Source of the DNA: Strongyloides papillosus | Taxonomy: Eukaryota; Nematoda; Chromadorea; Rhabditida; Strongyloididae | DNA: 64,000 bases | Reading direction: 5' to 3' | Assembly (NCBI GenBank): GCA_005656395.1 | Contig: SRSI01000048.1 | Span: 62,001-126,000, forward strand | In this document: piece by piece, positions 37,601-50,822 of the stretch | How positions within the stretch are numbered: position 1 is the stretch's first letter | Layout of the letters: every line of letters starts with the position of its first letter | Notes under the pieces: generated by a model | Told to the model about the DNA's origin: nothing | Seen by the model: the letters and a program-made list of their open reading frames with translations, nothing else | Database searches by the model: none | Made by a program: the position numbers and the translations under genes

Positions 37601-38339
37601 TACGATATACCCTGTTCTTACACAGTTATTATCTAAACCAATGCAAGTGGCACAATATGTTTGTTCTGGTTTAACTATGAATGAGGAGGAATGCAAACAT
37701 TATGCTTTGAATACGAGTTTATACACACACTTTACCGCACCAATAAGAAGATACACCGATATAATGGCTCATCGTTTGTTAAGCGCTAGTCTTGGACACT
37801 GTAAGATTTCCGATTTGGCACCAAGACAAATGGAAATTATCTGTAAGAATTCTAATGAGAAGAGATTAAGTGCAAGAACATGTATGGAGGCATGTGATGA
37901 GTTGTATTTGGGATATATCATCAAGGAGTTCGGTAAATTGGAACAAGTTGGAGTTGTTATTGGAGTCTTAGATCAAGCTTTTGAAGTTTACCTCCCAAAA
38001 CTTGGTATTACTAAACGTGTCTACACAAATCGTCTTCGTTTATCTAGAGATCCTATCTACGAGAACACTCCAGTACCACAACTCACTTTAGTATGGCATC
38101 CTGTTTTCCTTGACAATCCATCACCTAATAATGATAATGAAAAATGCCAAGATGGCGAGGAGATATCATCTCGTACGGGACAACAAGGCCTTGAACAAGT
38201 AATAAAAATATTTTCGTTGGTACGTTGTGTTTTCTCACCAATTGGTGAACCTTTCAAGTACCAAACAGCTATTTTACCTACCAATGACGCCGACATTCCT
38301 GCTATGGTTGATGAATTAAACTCAGATTCCCTTCTTTAA
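34604..38339 (+). CDS. disl-2: DIS3-like 3'-5' exoribonuclease (DIS3L2 type)
   Basis: Exons 34604-34765 (or -34771), 34815-35238, 35434-35648 and 35691-38339 give about 1149 aa. The N terminus is Lys-rich, then Asn/Gln-rich; there is no PIN endonuclease domain, as in DIS3L2. Cold-shock domains begin near residue 245 (SFFTPYITQDQVARGLKSKQ). The RNB catalytic domain carries SIDPRNSKDIDDLIHI with the metal-binding aspartates at 637, 643, 645 and 646, and VGVHIADVTYFLQ, then TLPMLPDILSEEL-like TIPMLPDILSEELCGL. The S1 domain is near the end (VGVVIGVLDQAFEVYLPKLG). DIS3L2 degrades oligouridylated RNAs, including let-7 precursors, in the cytoplasm, without the exosome. A spacer of about 130 residues containing CHLCKDAC interrupts the first cold-shock region. 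Two in-phase donors exist for exon 1. It converges on the TBL1-like gene. Confidence 0.92.
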
Positions 38340-38918
38340 TTATGTTAATGACCCTCCATAAAAATTGTTGGGGCTCTATTAAAATATTTGTTAACAATTT
38401 TTTTCATATCCACTATGTATTTTTTGGTTTTTTGTTGACTAATAAAAATATATTCTTGTTAATTAATAAAAATAAAAGCCTATTTTATTGTACTCGTTTA
38501 TTTTATCTTTTTTTTGATAAATTTACTTATAATAATAAAGAAGATCTTTTATCACAAAACAATCAAAAACCTCCAGTATGGAAAAAAAATTGAAGGCACA
38601 AATAGAAACAATATCAAAATATTATTAGTAATAATCATTTAAATAAATGTAAAAATAAAACTAAATTTTAAAGAAAGAATAAGGGCAAGTACTTCAGCTG
38701 TTGGCTTATCACTTTTTGTTTTGTTGTCATTTTTTTGTAATTTTTTAAAAATTAATATAAGATTACTGCCATTAAGAAATGTAATTACGAATCTATGTTA
38801 TAATGTTTTATATTTATTCAAAGAGAAGTAATTGATCCAGGCTACTTCAATATTTATTTAAATATCCTTTTTTTGTGCACCAACTAATGAGGTATCAGTT
38901 GTACCGTGCCAATAATTA
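38340..38918. other. 3' region between convergent genes
   Basis: About 580 nt between the stop of the exoribonuclease (plus) and the stop of the TBL1-like gene (minus). The 83-codon plus frame at 38342 is composition noise. Importantly, no WD40 coding sequence is present here on the minus strand. Confidence 0.6.
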
Positions 38919-40879
38919 CTATGCAATATTGACACACCCGTTACTGATATTAGATAAGCTAGTATAAGTTGGATTTGGTGCAGAAATTGAAGCTGGTGAT
39001 TTTAAAGTAGTATAATTAGGTAAATTTTGATTTAAAAATTTGTTTTGAAACATTGTATTATTTAATGAGTTTAATTGTCCATTTGTTGATGATACTATAG
39101 AATGTAGGGATGTATTATTTATACCATTACTCATATTAATTATAGTATTTTCAATATTTGTATCTTTACGATCTTTCTCAGTATTAGCAGGTGTGGAATC
39201 TCCTTTAGTTAATGAGGAAATGTGAAATTTATTGATTGGAGAGAGGCGATCACGATTACCTTGTTGGGGACGCTATAAAAAATAAATAATTGACATTAAT
39301 AAATAATAATAATTAAACATACATTATCAATATCTTTTTTTACTCTAATTCCTGAAATATTCAATTTGTTCATTTTGTCTTTGTTCTTAGTTTTATCCGA
39401 ATCATTTGATGTATCCATTGATATTGAGTCATCCAAAACACCAGATGTAGATGGCAATTGCATATTTTTATAATCATTTAATCCATTCATCATACTATTT
39501 ATTGCATTTGAAGTATTCTCATCGATACCGCCGTTTGGTTGATGTGTAGAATTAGAGTTATTATCTTGTTTTAATTGATTTATGTCGACACCAGAATTTT
39601 TAGGAGTAACTGATTCGATAAGACTAAGTTTAACTCCTTCAATCTCATCCTTTGACTTTCCTTTATCAGCTAGAAATTCCTGGACTTCAGCATGCGCATA
39701 TAATATTCCTTTCTATAAAATATATATATAAACATACATTAATAAATGATAAGGAAAAAATATTTAATCTTACCTGAACAATAGTTATAAGACTCCCGTT
39801 TGGCACATTATTGTAATCTATATCAGAAGTGGCAACACCGGATTCACAACTAAAAGCAAAAGCTGTATGCACAAAACCTAAAAATAAATTATTATTATCA
39901 CTAATAAATCTTCAAATAAATTACTATTTAATTTATAATGTTATCAAATTTAGTTAAATATATTTACATATAATATATATCTTAACAATATTACACATTG
40001 ATTGATTATTACTTATCAATAATGTACTTTTAAGATAAACATTACCAATAAACAAAAGCTACTTTGCACATGATATAGAGCTAATAACAAAGTACATGTT
40101 TTAAAAGTAAAATTTAACTATAAACTTAAAAAATAAAATAAAATCATATTATAAAAAAATGTAAGAAAAAATTACTTTTATGTAATAAAAATTTCCTTGT
40201 TATTTGCGAATATTTTTTATGGTAAATTATAGTAGTTATTTTTATAATGTAATAAAAAAAATAATTTGTTAAAACAGAAAAATATAAAATTAAACAAATC
40301 TAATTAGGAACTAAATAACAATTAAAGATTAATTGTGTTTTGGAGGAAAAAAAACTTTCCTAATGACAAGGGAAAAAAATGTTTATGTTTGCATAAATTA
40401 AACTTTTGAAAAAAAGATTATTTACGCTAAATTTAATATATCATTAATACAAAGTTTACATACATATATAATGCTAATGATAGTTTAAAAATAATTTTAG
40501 TTTAAAAAAATGCATATACAAGAAATATAAAAAAATAAAATAAATAACAACCTTATCTTTTTTTTCTAAATATATTTAAAAAAAAAGTTGATATAAAGTT
40601 ATTAAAAAATCATGAACTGAGAAAAATGTAAAAGAGTCAGTAAGTTGAATGGACAATTACTATGTCTAACAATGTAATATATTGCATTACATTATAGTAG
40701 TTTATGCAAAAGGTTATCTTTAAAGATTTACTTCTATTGATCATATCAAGATGAAAAACTTTGTAAAAGGTAACATTTTTAATAATATTTTGATATTTAT
40801 AAGATTTCAAGAACATACCATTTTCTGAAAGATATCTAAATATGAGATAATTAAGCTCATCCGAGAACACTGAAGCCAT
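38919..40879 (-). CDS. TBL1-like LisH/F-box-like protein lacking WD40 repeats
   Basis: Exons 40879-40819, 39877-39774, 39712-39323 and 39272-38919 join in phase to 302 aa. Residues 1-90 match the N terminus of TBL1/TBL1XR1/Ebi closely: SDELNYLIFRYLSENGFVHT (LisH), AFAFSCESGV, NVPNGSLITIVQKGILYAHA (F-box-like) and EGVKLSLIESVTP. In TBL1 this part forms tetramers and binds SMRT/NCoR and GPS2 corepressors, and a C-terminal WD40 propeller follows. Here the remaining 210 residues are Asn/Ser-rich and disordered-looking, with a short basic motif (SGIRVKKDIDN, RPQQGNRDRLSP), and end NGCVNIA. No WD40 repeat is encoded before the convergent neighbour. The first intron is 941 nt. It may be a paralogue reduced to the corepressor-binding half; a full-length TBL1 elsewhere in the genome is expected. 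A broken gene is less likely because all frames are open. Confidence 0.75.
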
Positions 40880-43800
40880 AATATAGAAATTGTTGTTGTA
40901 AAGTAATAAAAAAAATTTAGTATAAAATGAGGATGAATGATATATAGACAATATAGAAAGAAAACACAATAAAAATATTCTCTTATAAACCTGTAAAAAA
41001 AATTATTATAGTAACATTAAAAAATGATATTTTAAATTAAAAAAATTTTAAAATCAGTAACGGAACTGATTAAATCAAATAATATCATAACATGAACATT
41101 ACAAATATAAAGAAGAGTTAATGAATATAAATATGTACTACATGATAAAATATGAGCTTTATTTATAAGTTAAAGCTTTATAATAATTTGACCATTAATA
41201 ATATAATGATCAATAATATATCATATTGTAGCTTGAAATGTTGCCAATTAGCTTGTATAAAAATTTGGAGATAATAGGATCATTGAACTTATTAAAAAAC
41301 AAAATTTCTGGAGCATGGTTTTATTTGTTAATTTAAATATAAATGTGTAAAAGAATAAAATGCAATGTTTAATGATGGTAGAGAAATTGAAATTGAAAGA
41401 CATATGCACGCATCTGATTATAGACATATTAATATTTTTGAGAGTTTATAGAAAAATGCAGGGGGGAGAATCCAAAAGCTGTCTATTTAGATGCGAAATT
41501 GTCGTTGGCTCGCATTTTAACCACGCCCTCTCACTTCAAATAATAAATGTGTTATACTTAACCATAGAAACGACGTTTTTCAATTTTTAATAGGACCTAA
41601 ACAACCTAAAGTATATAAAAAATAAAGAAGGTTTATAAAGAAGACAGGTGGTGATAATATATAAGTCCTTGTCATTATATTTATTTATCTTTGTTAATAA
41701 AAAGTATCAAAAATAGTATTTATTTAAATTACAATATATTTAATTAGGAACTTTAATTAAATAAAAAAATTACAAAACAGGATGTTACTATCAAAATTTA
41801 ATAATAATAAATAAATAAAAATTTACCATTCTTAATTTAATCTTTTTAAATAGTATATATGTATATTATATATATAAAAACTCATATATTATATAAATAT
41901 ATATATTTAAATATATTATATATACATATAATATAACTAAACGATACTTTTTCTGGTAAATGTAAAAAAAAGACATTACAAAAAGAACTCTAATGAATAT
42001 GTTAATGAATTGTAACATTAAGAAAAGTACAATTAAATGAATGATACTTTATATATATATAAAACTTTTGAAATCAAAAAAAATCCTTTTTTTATAGAAA
42101 CTATTTTGATATTTTATTTATTACCCATTGAACAGTAGCTTAAAATATTGAAAAAATATATATATTTATGATAAGACGAATGGGTATAAATTAGGGCATA
42201 ACAAAGACAACACTTTTTATTATACATCATTTCAAAAAGTCAAAGCAAAGATAATAAATGTTCTTTTATCTATCTTGTCATAGAATTATCTCTTTAATTT
42301 ACTAATATACCTCCTAGGCCATAAAATATTGATGTCAAAAAACTTTAATAGGTAGTAGTTCACACATAGTTAAATTTATTTACCGATATTATTAAATAAA
42401 ACATATTCTTGGATATTATATTGATAAGAAAAAATAAAACTTATATGTACATATATATATTTGTATATATATCTTGAAAATGTAAAAAAAAAATTTCAAT
42501 AAAATAATGTAACAAAAAACAAACAACTCAGATTGTATATATTTTCATGCTGCTTTATTATGTTACAAATGATTGTAAGTGATATATAACAACAAATAAA
42601 ATAAAAAGTTTATTAATTAAATTATTAGTCAAACTTTGTTAATTATACTGAAAGAGATATAAAGACATTAACAAATATATATATATATATACATATATAT
42701 AGATAATTTTATCCATAAGAAAACAAAAAAAAAACATTATGCTTAAGAAGATAAAGTCAAGATTATAATAAGAAAAGAAGTTTTCATAAGCTTGATTGAA
42801 TATTAGATACAATTAAAAATAATTTAATTAACTTATAAACAATAACAGGTGATTAAGTGAGAGGAAAAAATAAGTTATTTTTAGAAATTGGACAATTTAA
42901 CAAATAATATATTATGTAAGGACATTAAAATAAGTTGTTTAAAAGAACTGCTTGCATTTAGGTTACGAAAAAGAGAGACTTCTTGTAAAATTGTATATAC
43001 ATATGGTCATCAATGTCTGTCTTTGACACTATGCACTAAATGTTTTTTAGAATGTTGACAAATTAAAATGTTAACTTTATAATATATATATTAGATATAA
43101 TATGATGTAAACAATATTTAATAAATTATTTCATTGATGATAAACATAATAATATTTTTTTTTGTTATATAAAGAAATTTTTGCCATTAATGAGGAGAGT
43201 AAGAATGAATTTTTTGATAAAATTAGATAGCATATCTTTTAATAGTATAAACCTGCCTGGGTTATAAATAGAGATTGTTTAAATTGGACGTTTGATATTT
43301 GGTAAAGGATAATAATACGAGGGTGTAGTAATTCTTTAAATATATTTAGGAAACAAATAAGTAAAATTAATTCATCATATTATAAATTGAAGATCCTACA
43401 TTTCCGTTATCTTTAAAGAACAAGGAAGAGAAAAGATTACCTCTTGTATATATTACTCTCTATATTCACGTGGTATTTGACTAACAAAAATTATGTTATT
43501 GTATTGTTATCAAATATCTAAGTACTTAATTATAAATATATATAATACAATAAACTATAGTTGACTTTTTTAATTCATCATTTATTAAATTTTATTTTTT
43601 TTCTACTATTTATTTTGTTATAATAAAATTATAAGATTTTGAATTATTAATCTTAAGATTATTATATAAAAATATTATTTATCAGTAGAGGTATTAAGAA
43701 AGTTAAATTGATGGTTAATAAATTAAGAATGAGAAGTGTTTACTATTAATGAGTTAGTAAAATGTTACAAAGTCCACGAGGGGGGTCAAACAGCTAGGGA

Positions 43801-46476
43801 AAATTTTGCATTTACTTCTTACAAAACAAGGTCATCTATAATATATCGTGAATCATTAAAAAGGTATTTTATTAAATTAAAAGTTCCTTTGATGATAACG
43901 TTTTTTTGGTAACAGTATGATAATGGTTATCATTACATAAATATGCTTATCTAATGAATCCAAATGTTTTGTTATAAATATGAATGATAAGAGATATAAT
44001 ATAAAAGCGTACTAAGAAGAATTAACATTTAATATAAAATTTGTTTTTGAGATGATTATTGGAAGATATTTTTGAATAATAATAATAAGTGATACTTCTA
44101 TAAATAATTACTATAGGAATGTTATAGAAAGTTCAATTTTTTGTATATGTCACAAGAATTTGTCATAAGAAAATAACAAAGTAAATAACAAACCACAAGA
44201 AAAATTTTTTATAAATATCAACTGTACAAATATTTTATACATACTTCTTTAATACATTAATAATAATAAAAAAACTATTATAATATAATTTTACAAAATG
44301 ATGATGGGTTAAATAGATAGGATCAATGATATCTACCATGCACTTACTTTTTAAAATAAAAAGTAAATGTCTATTATTGATGGCAATGATAAGATTAATA
44401 TTATATTATTTTGACATTTTTTTTATGACGTGTTAAAAAAAACAATTTTGTATATGATAAATATTATATATTTATAATAGAAATAAAATAATATTAAGAA
44501 AATTTAAAAACTTTTGGTTTTTCTAGAATTTAATGTATGGCTTTTCAAACTAATCAAATATCTTAAAACTTTTACAACGGGGAACCATGGCAGGCCGTAT
44601 GCATAAAACTAAGGAGAGTAGAAAAATAGTTGGTCCCTCGCCTGCACAGGGGAAATTGTATATAATGTGAAACTGAGTAAGATATCATCATGTTTAGAGA
44701 AAATGAGAGGCAGTCTATTGTGAGGGCTCGTATTTTTATTGAAAATGATTAAAAAAGGTAATGAAATGATTAATTATTATTAATTTTTAAAGTATATTAT
44801 AAATACAAATAAACATATATTTTTATTTGGTATTCAACAAAGTTTATCAAATAAAAGTACAACAAAAGAAAGTATTAAAAATAATGAGTTATATAATGTA
44901 TTTGTTTAATTTTATTTCAAATCATTGTTAGTGTATTTATGTGATAAGATATAATCATAAAAAAAACACATATGAATTATTTTTAATTAATTTTTAATAC
45001 GTCATAATATTGTGTTAATTTTTTTGCAAAAGTATATACATATATTCTTCAATGCTCATACAACAAATAGTAAGATAGTATTTAAAACACATGAACATTA
45101 AATTTTATTAATATTTGTACTTCTATTTATAATATTGTATAAACATTTTTATATATAAATGATAAAAAAATGACATATAAATGGAATCTAAAAAGTTTCC
45201 CCGATCTATTTAAATAATAACATTATATATACGACTTCTGCTATAAATAAATATATTTTATTATTAATAATGTACAATTTAATGAAATAGTTTTCTTTAT
45301 TTTAAGACTATTGTTTATTAAGTATTATTTCCTCATCTAATTATTATGTATTACTGCTTATAGCTTTTAGAAGGTCATTATACTATAAGATTTAATAAAG
45401 CTCTTTCATGTTATAATAAAGTATTGTAATAATATCATCTAATAATAATAGAGTAAATATTTTCTTATCAAATGTCGTCTGAATTCCTATTTATATACAT
45501 ATATATATTTATTTTTAAAACGTTATGTTAAAAGTTAAGTTATATTAATCTCGATATAATCATTTTTTATTCAAATTTTTCTACTTTATAGTAAAAAAAT
45601 TTTTTTATCACATACCAGTAAATTTTTTGCTTAATCATAAATTAAAAATCAAATTGTTGTTTTAAATGCAATAAAAACAAACATTGATAATAAATATGTA
45701 ATCATTTACCTTCTTCTAATAGTTTAAAAGATAAAGAAAAAATCTTTGAGTATTTGCATGATAAGAATAAAGAATGTTTTGTTGAGTATTACAATGATTA
45801 AACTATATATTATAAAAAGAAATCCAGAATAATAAATATTTTACTTAATTCTACTTATAAATAAAAAGTTACCATTACGTTTATGTTATATTTTTCTCAA
45901 TATTTACGTAACGTTAAAAATTAAATACATTTTTATTTTCAAAATATCTTTAATTGTCAATTTGTAAATACATATTTTTTTGCTTTATTGATATGTACAT
46001 TGAATGTAATAGATATTAATAAAATTAAACAAAAATTTGTATCAAAAATACATTATGTTTATTTTATTCTGCTAAAAATTATATCAAAAAAATATAGTTG
46101 TTTCAGTGAAAATTGTTTAAGTATTATTATCTTAAAACATAATTGTTATTATTTCAAAAGCATAAGTAGTACTACTATTAATGCTATCTATAATATGTAT
46201 TATATTTAATATAAAAAGTAAAGACAACTGTGATGTATAGTGCCGAAGTGACATTTATAGTTCATATTTTGTGTTCACACTTTTTTCTCTAACAACTTAA
46301 AATGAGGGAACATTCAACAATTCTGCTTTTGATTGACCTATGAAGTGGGATTTTGATTTATCATTTAATAAATTCATATTTTCAAAAAACATCACCATTA
46401 TTTCATCTCATCTGAAGGATACATATTTCCCATTTGCAAAGACTGGTATCATTAAAATTAATCTGATTCAAAGCTT
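40880..46476. other. 5.6-kb AT-rich intergenic region
   Basis: Between the start of the TBL1-like gene and the 3' end of the SLC4 gene, both minus. Frames at 41360-41590 and 45988-46209 (plus) look random. The region holds alternating TA tracts, for example 41850-41940 and 42679-42702. It also has islands of unusual GC at about 41458-41530, 43778-43800 and 44575-44660, whose role is unknown. No tRNA-like structure was seen. Minus-strand peptides near 46300-46440 could be alternative 3' exons of the SLC4 gene. Confidence 0.5.
41845..41940. repeat. AT-rich imperfect inverted repeat
   Basis: Two arms of alternating TA with a shared tatatgtatatta-like core in opposite orientation surround a short centre near 41890. 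It could extrude as a cruciform, but in DNA this AT-rich such structures arise easily. Confidence 0.3.
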
Positions 46477-47043
46477 TTAAAGTAAATTTAAATTTGTATT
46501 TGAATTAGATAACTTTAAAGAATCTTTACTTCCACTTTTTTTTATCATACTATACTTCATTCTCTCTTCAACAATATCTAAAGCTGTCTTTGGTTTTAAA
46601 ATCTCCTTTAATTTTGGTGGATTTCCATCGAGGCTCAATAACTCACGTTCTTTAAATAAAACTTTTAATATTGTTAATCTATAATAATTATTAAAACAAT
46701 CTATAAATAAATATTTATTTTAAAATCACTTAATGAAAGTTTTTTTTATATACACTATATTATTTATAAAAAATATTATATACTATATTTGTACTTATCA
46801 TAAATTTTGGTAATAAATAAATTAATAATAAAATTGAAAAAGATCAATATTATTTATCATTATATATGATTAAATATACGATTTATAAAATATGTAAGAG
46901 AACAAGATATCCATTATATTTTTTTCAGAAATTTTATGACATTGAATTATTTAATGCTAATAAAAACATATGATATTTCTAGTTTTATTATAAAAAAAAT
47001 ATACTTGTAAAAGAATTTTTTTTTATTTTAAATAAAAAGAGAC

Positions 47044-47078
<35 letters not shown>

Positions 47079-50000
47079 GTTATTAAAATAATAAAGTGTA
47101 GTATTACATGTTTGTAAAATTGATATTTTAACATAATAGTTATGTATAAATAATCACATACTTTCTAATTTTTATGTTAATACAATATTATTTGCATTAT
47201 AAATAATTAAAATCTATTTTTTTAAAAATAGTTAATTATTATAAAGAGATTATATTGTGATTGTTAGAATGATTTAATAAGATTAATAACAATTTTTCTA
47301 AATGTATTTTTTTATAACTTACCATCAAAGGGAATATCATAGAGGTTGTCTTGTTATATTTAACTAAAAATAATCCAGTTAAACATACTATTTGTGTTAC
47401 AGTAAAAAGATGTACACGATACATAGGCATATTTCTTAGCCATGGTAAATCAGGTTGATGTTTTATAGGTATAAAAAAAAGCCGCAGTCTTTGAACAAAC
47501 TGTAAAGAAGACAAAGAAATTATACCCATATAAAGGAATACTCCAATTAAAACAGGCAACGGTACTAGCTAAAAAAGACATAATAAATCATTAATGATGT
47601 ATTTATGATACTTAATAATAAAATCTTATTTTTTATAACTTAAATAAAAAGATTACCTTAATTATAGCTGTCAATGATACTGAAAAACCAATTATAATAT
47701 GTGGTATAATTGATGTTAGCCTCTGTTCTCTAAAAAAATTATTAATATATTACTCATTTTGTAAATAAATGATAAAACAAACTTTATACCAAGTAATTGA
47801 GCTTTTTCACCAGGAGCATTACATGTTGTGTATATTTTTAAAGATTCAACATGCATTAAACTTATCACTGTATTTGCAATGTAAAATGGTAACCCAAATG
47901 TAGCACAAATAACAATAAGAAGAGCAACAATAATTAAATCAAGATGGTAACCATTTCCTTTTCGTAATAAATGATCTTTTTTATTTACAATAGCACTTGT
48001 TATTTGTTGATCTAACATTATTAATATTGAATAACATATTCCAAGCAATCCTGCATATAAATAAGTTTCATATGTATCGAAAATTAGGGGATTAATTATC
48101 CATGATCTATCTTTTGTTGGCTAAACATTTTTATTTTTAAAAATTATAATAAAAAAACAAACCTTAAATGTCTCAGGGATCTTCAAAGTTGGGACATCTA
48201 ATCCAACAACAATAGAAAGTATTGTTGAAACTGTTATAGCAATAACAATATTAAAATCTGATAATGATTGTCTTATCTAAACAAAAAAAAGATATAAATT
48301 GTTGATCTCTGATCTTACTTTAGAAGAAAAAAAATTTGAATGACGTAAAGCTGTCAATAGGTAAGCAATGAATACAGTTATTGAAGTTAAAATGATAGAA
48401 AATAAAAATATATCAGGTTTGTAGTCACACATCAATCCATGAGGTTGGCCCCCAATGGCTAAACAACTTGAGGGATCAAAATTTTTAACTTTTTTTAATT
48501 TATGAATTAATGTTGTTCCTGTTAAATTACATAAACATGGTGATTCAAATATTTGATGGATATTCTTTTGAATTGGATAACTATGACCAATAGAAATTAA
48601 ATCTTTTAATGCCTGAAGTATAAAGACAATTCCTATTAAAATTGTAAAAGCTTCTTCTGTGTAACGTGTTATCAATGATACTAATGTACATAAATCAAAG
48701 GCTATAAAAATTGTTAAGTATATTGCTATTGAAAGACCAACCCAAAAACGGAATGGTAAAAAATCCCAATTATGAGTTTTAGAAAATGAAAAAATTATAG
48801 TTTCAAATGCTAATGTTGGTCCAGTAGCTGTTAATATATTTAATGGTTGGCCGGAAAAGAGACCAAAAATAACACCACATATAGCACAAGCTAATATATT
48901 CTCTATTGCAGCCATCTCTTTATTTAGTGCTATTTCCATAACAGCACCAAATGTTAGAGCAGATGTCAGGGCAGCAAAAAAAATAAAAAATGTTGAAGCT
49001 AATGATTGCCCAAAACGTCCATAAAAAAAGTCACTAAAATCGGAGAAAAAATTTGGAGACTTTCTTTTAATGTCTTTAACAAGTCCACCAAATATTTTCC
49101 CTGTTCTTATAAGTTGATAATCCAAAGACATATCTATATTATCCATATTATTTTCATAATCTTCAAAAACTTCATCATTATCATCCTCCTCATTTAATCC
49201 TATACCAATTTTTCTACCCTCAATAGATTTATCTTCAATTGGATCTAGTCTTGTATTATAAATATTTAATTGTTTTGGTGGTATTGAAATAATTTGACTG
49301 ATAAATTCATCAATTGCTTCACAAATAATTAAATTAGTTGTACAATTATATACAACATTCTTAAAAATATCATCAGCAAGGAGAGCACATAATGTTCTAC
49401 CTATATATAACAATTCGTGTTTATAATTTTCATTTGGAGTTAGTAAAATAAATACAAATCTTGTAGGAACTGGATGAGATGGAATTTCAGGATAAAATTG
49501 TGTTTTTGTTTTTAATCTTACAAATATACATACAGGATGTGTTAGTCTTCGAACAACACCACACATAATGATAGATGATTCTGTATTAGGTTGTAATTTT
49601 GACATAAACCTATCATCTTCTTCTTTATCATCTTTTAATGATACTCTTTCATCTAATTCCTCTTTAATAGATCCATCATCATCACTTGAATCTATAAATT
49701 TTGCTTCCTTATTTCCTGAGTATCTTGAATCTCTATCAATGTACCGTAATTTATTATTAACAAAATGATATTTTGGTGCAGAAAAGATGGAACGTAACAA
49801 TGTACATTCTTCATCATCAATAATATTTCGTTGACGACAAACACTTGTTACGTTATCAATTAAATCTTTATAACTACTAACAGTTAAATCCAATAAAATA
49901 ACACCTTTCTTGAAACAATTTCTTATTTGAAATAATGACTGAATATTCATCAAAGTAATAAATGGTTTTGATAATCTTGTACCTTCTCCTTCAACAACCT

Positions 50001-50362
50001 GACAATATTTTATATGTCTACATGATTCATACCACAAAGTTTCAAAGTCCCCACTATCATATAATATCTCTTTATATAATAATAGTTCGCTCATAATTGC
50101 AGGAGTAGGTATTTTAACATTTTCAATAAGATTCTTTAAACTACCTTTAAAGCTATCATCTTGATTTCCAACAAAGACATTCTGTGATTTTAAGAATACA
50201 TTTTTTAATAAATCATCTGGAATTACATAAATTAATTTAATAAGAAATATTCTTACATTTTTCATGATTATTATAAGTTTCAATAATAGAAATTTTTTTA
50301 TTAACTTTTAATTCTTTTTTATTTTTTTCACCGTCACTACTAGATAATCGTGAACGTGACAT
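46477..50362 (-). CDS. SLC4-family anion/bicarbonate transporter
   Basis: Exons 50362-50257, 50216-48319, 48276-48163, 48120-47783, 47729-47657, 47568-47323 (or -47319) and 46700-46477 give about 1000 aa. Residues 60-430 form the band-3-type cytoplasmic domain (LWYESCRHIKYCQVVEGEG, SKPFITLMNIQSLFQIR). The membrane domain starts at RTGKIFGGLVKDIKRKSPNF, a family hallmark. It continues with AALTSALTFGAVMEIALNK, FSGQPLNILTATGPTLAFE and IRQSLSDFNIVIAI, then GIKEQRLTSIIPHIIIGFSV and WLRNMPMYRVHLFT. The NILTATGP segment is nearer to Na+-coupled bicarbonate transporters and their worm relatives (ABTS proteins) than to erythroid AE1; ion specificity cannot be read from sequence. The cytosolic tail is KERELLSLDGNPPKLKE and then basic. 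The junction to the last exon is uncertain: phase fits only with a weak gttata donor at 47318 instead of the stronger gtaagt at 47322. Confidence 0.88.
47047..47077. repeat. (TA)n microsatellite
   Basis: About 15 uninterrupted TA units inside the last intron of the SLC4 gene. Likely polymorphic in length. Confidence 0.85.
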
Positions 50363-50822
50363 TTAAATTAAATACTAATTTTATTATTTTTTTTATATAT
50401 ATTCTGTTTATTAATTATTACTGAAAAAGTATTTACATTTGATCGTAAAAAAATTTAAGTTTTAATAAAATATATTCTATTATTAGTAGGAAATTAATTT
50501 AGTTCAACCTTCAAAAACTACCAGATAACATTCTTAATTGATAAAGTATAATACCAATTTTTATAATACTTAAATAAATATATAAGTCATGCATAATGAC
50601 AATGTCTAGAGAAAAGAAACTACCTATTTTAAAACTAACTTTTAACAGGTATGTAAAATTACCAGTTATCAAAGTTAATTTGTTTTGATTTATCTATTTT
50701 AGATCAATAAATTTATTTTAAAAGACAAAAATAAAAATAATATATTAATACCATAAAATATTGCATCATTTGAGTAGGAAAAAAATAATTATGATAGAAT
50801 TTACAGTGATTATTAGGAAAAA
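50363..50822. other. Intergenic gap upstream of the SLC4 gene
   Basis: About 460 nt with no coding sequence, holding the SLC4 promoter side and the 3' UTR of the fibrinogen-domain gene. Nothing specific seen. Confidence 0.5.

Noticed and set aside
38342..38593. 83-codon plus-strand frame after the exoribonuclease stop
   Set aside because: Lies in the 3' UTR, with composition typical of T-rich untranslated sequence.
45988..46209. 73-codon plus-strand frame
   Set aside because: Dominated by Ile, Lys, Tyr and Asn as expected from random AT-rich sequence.
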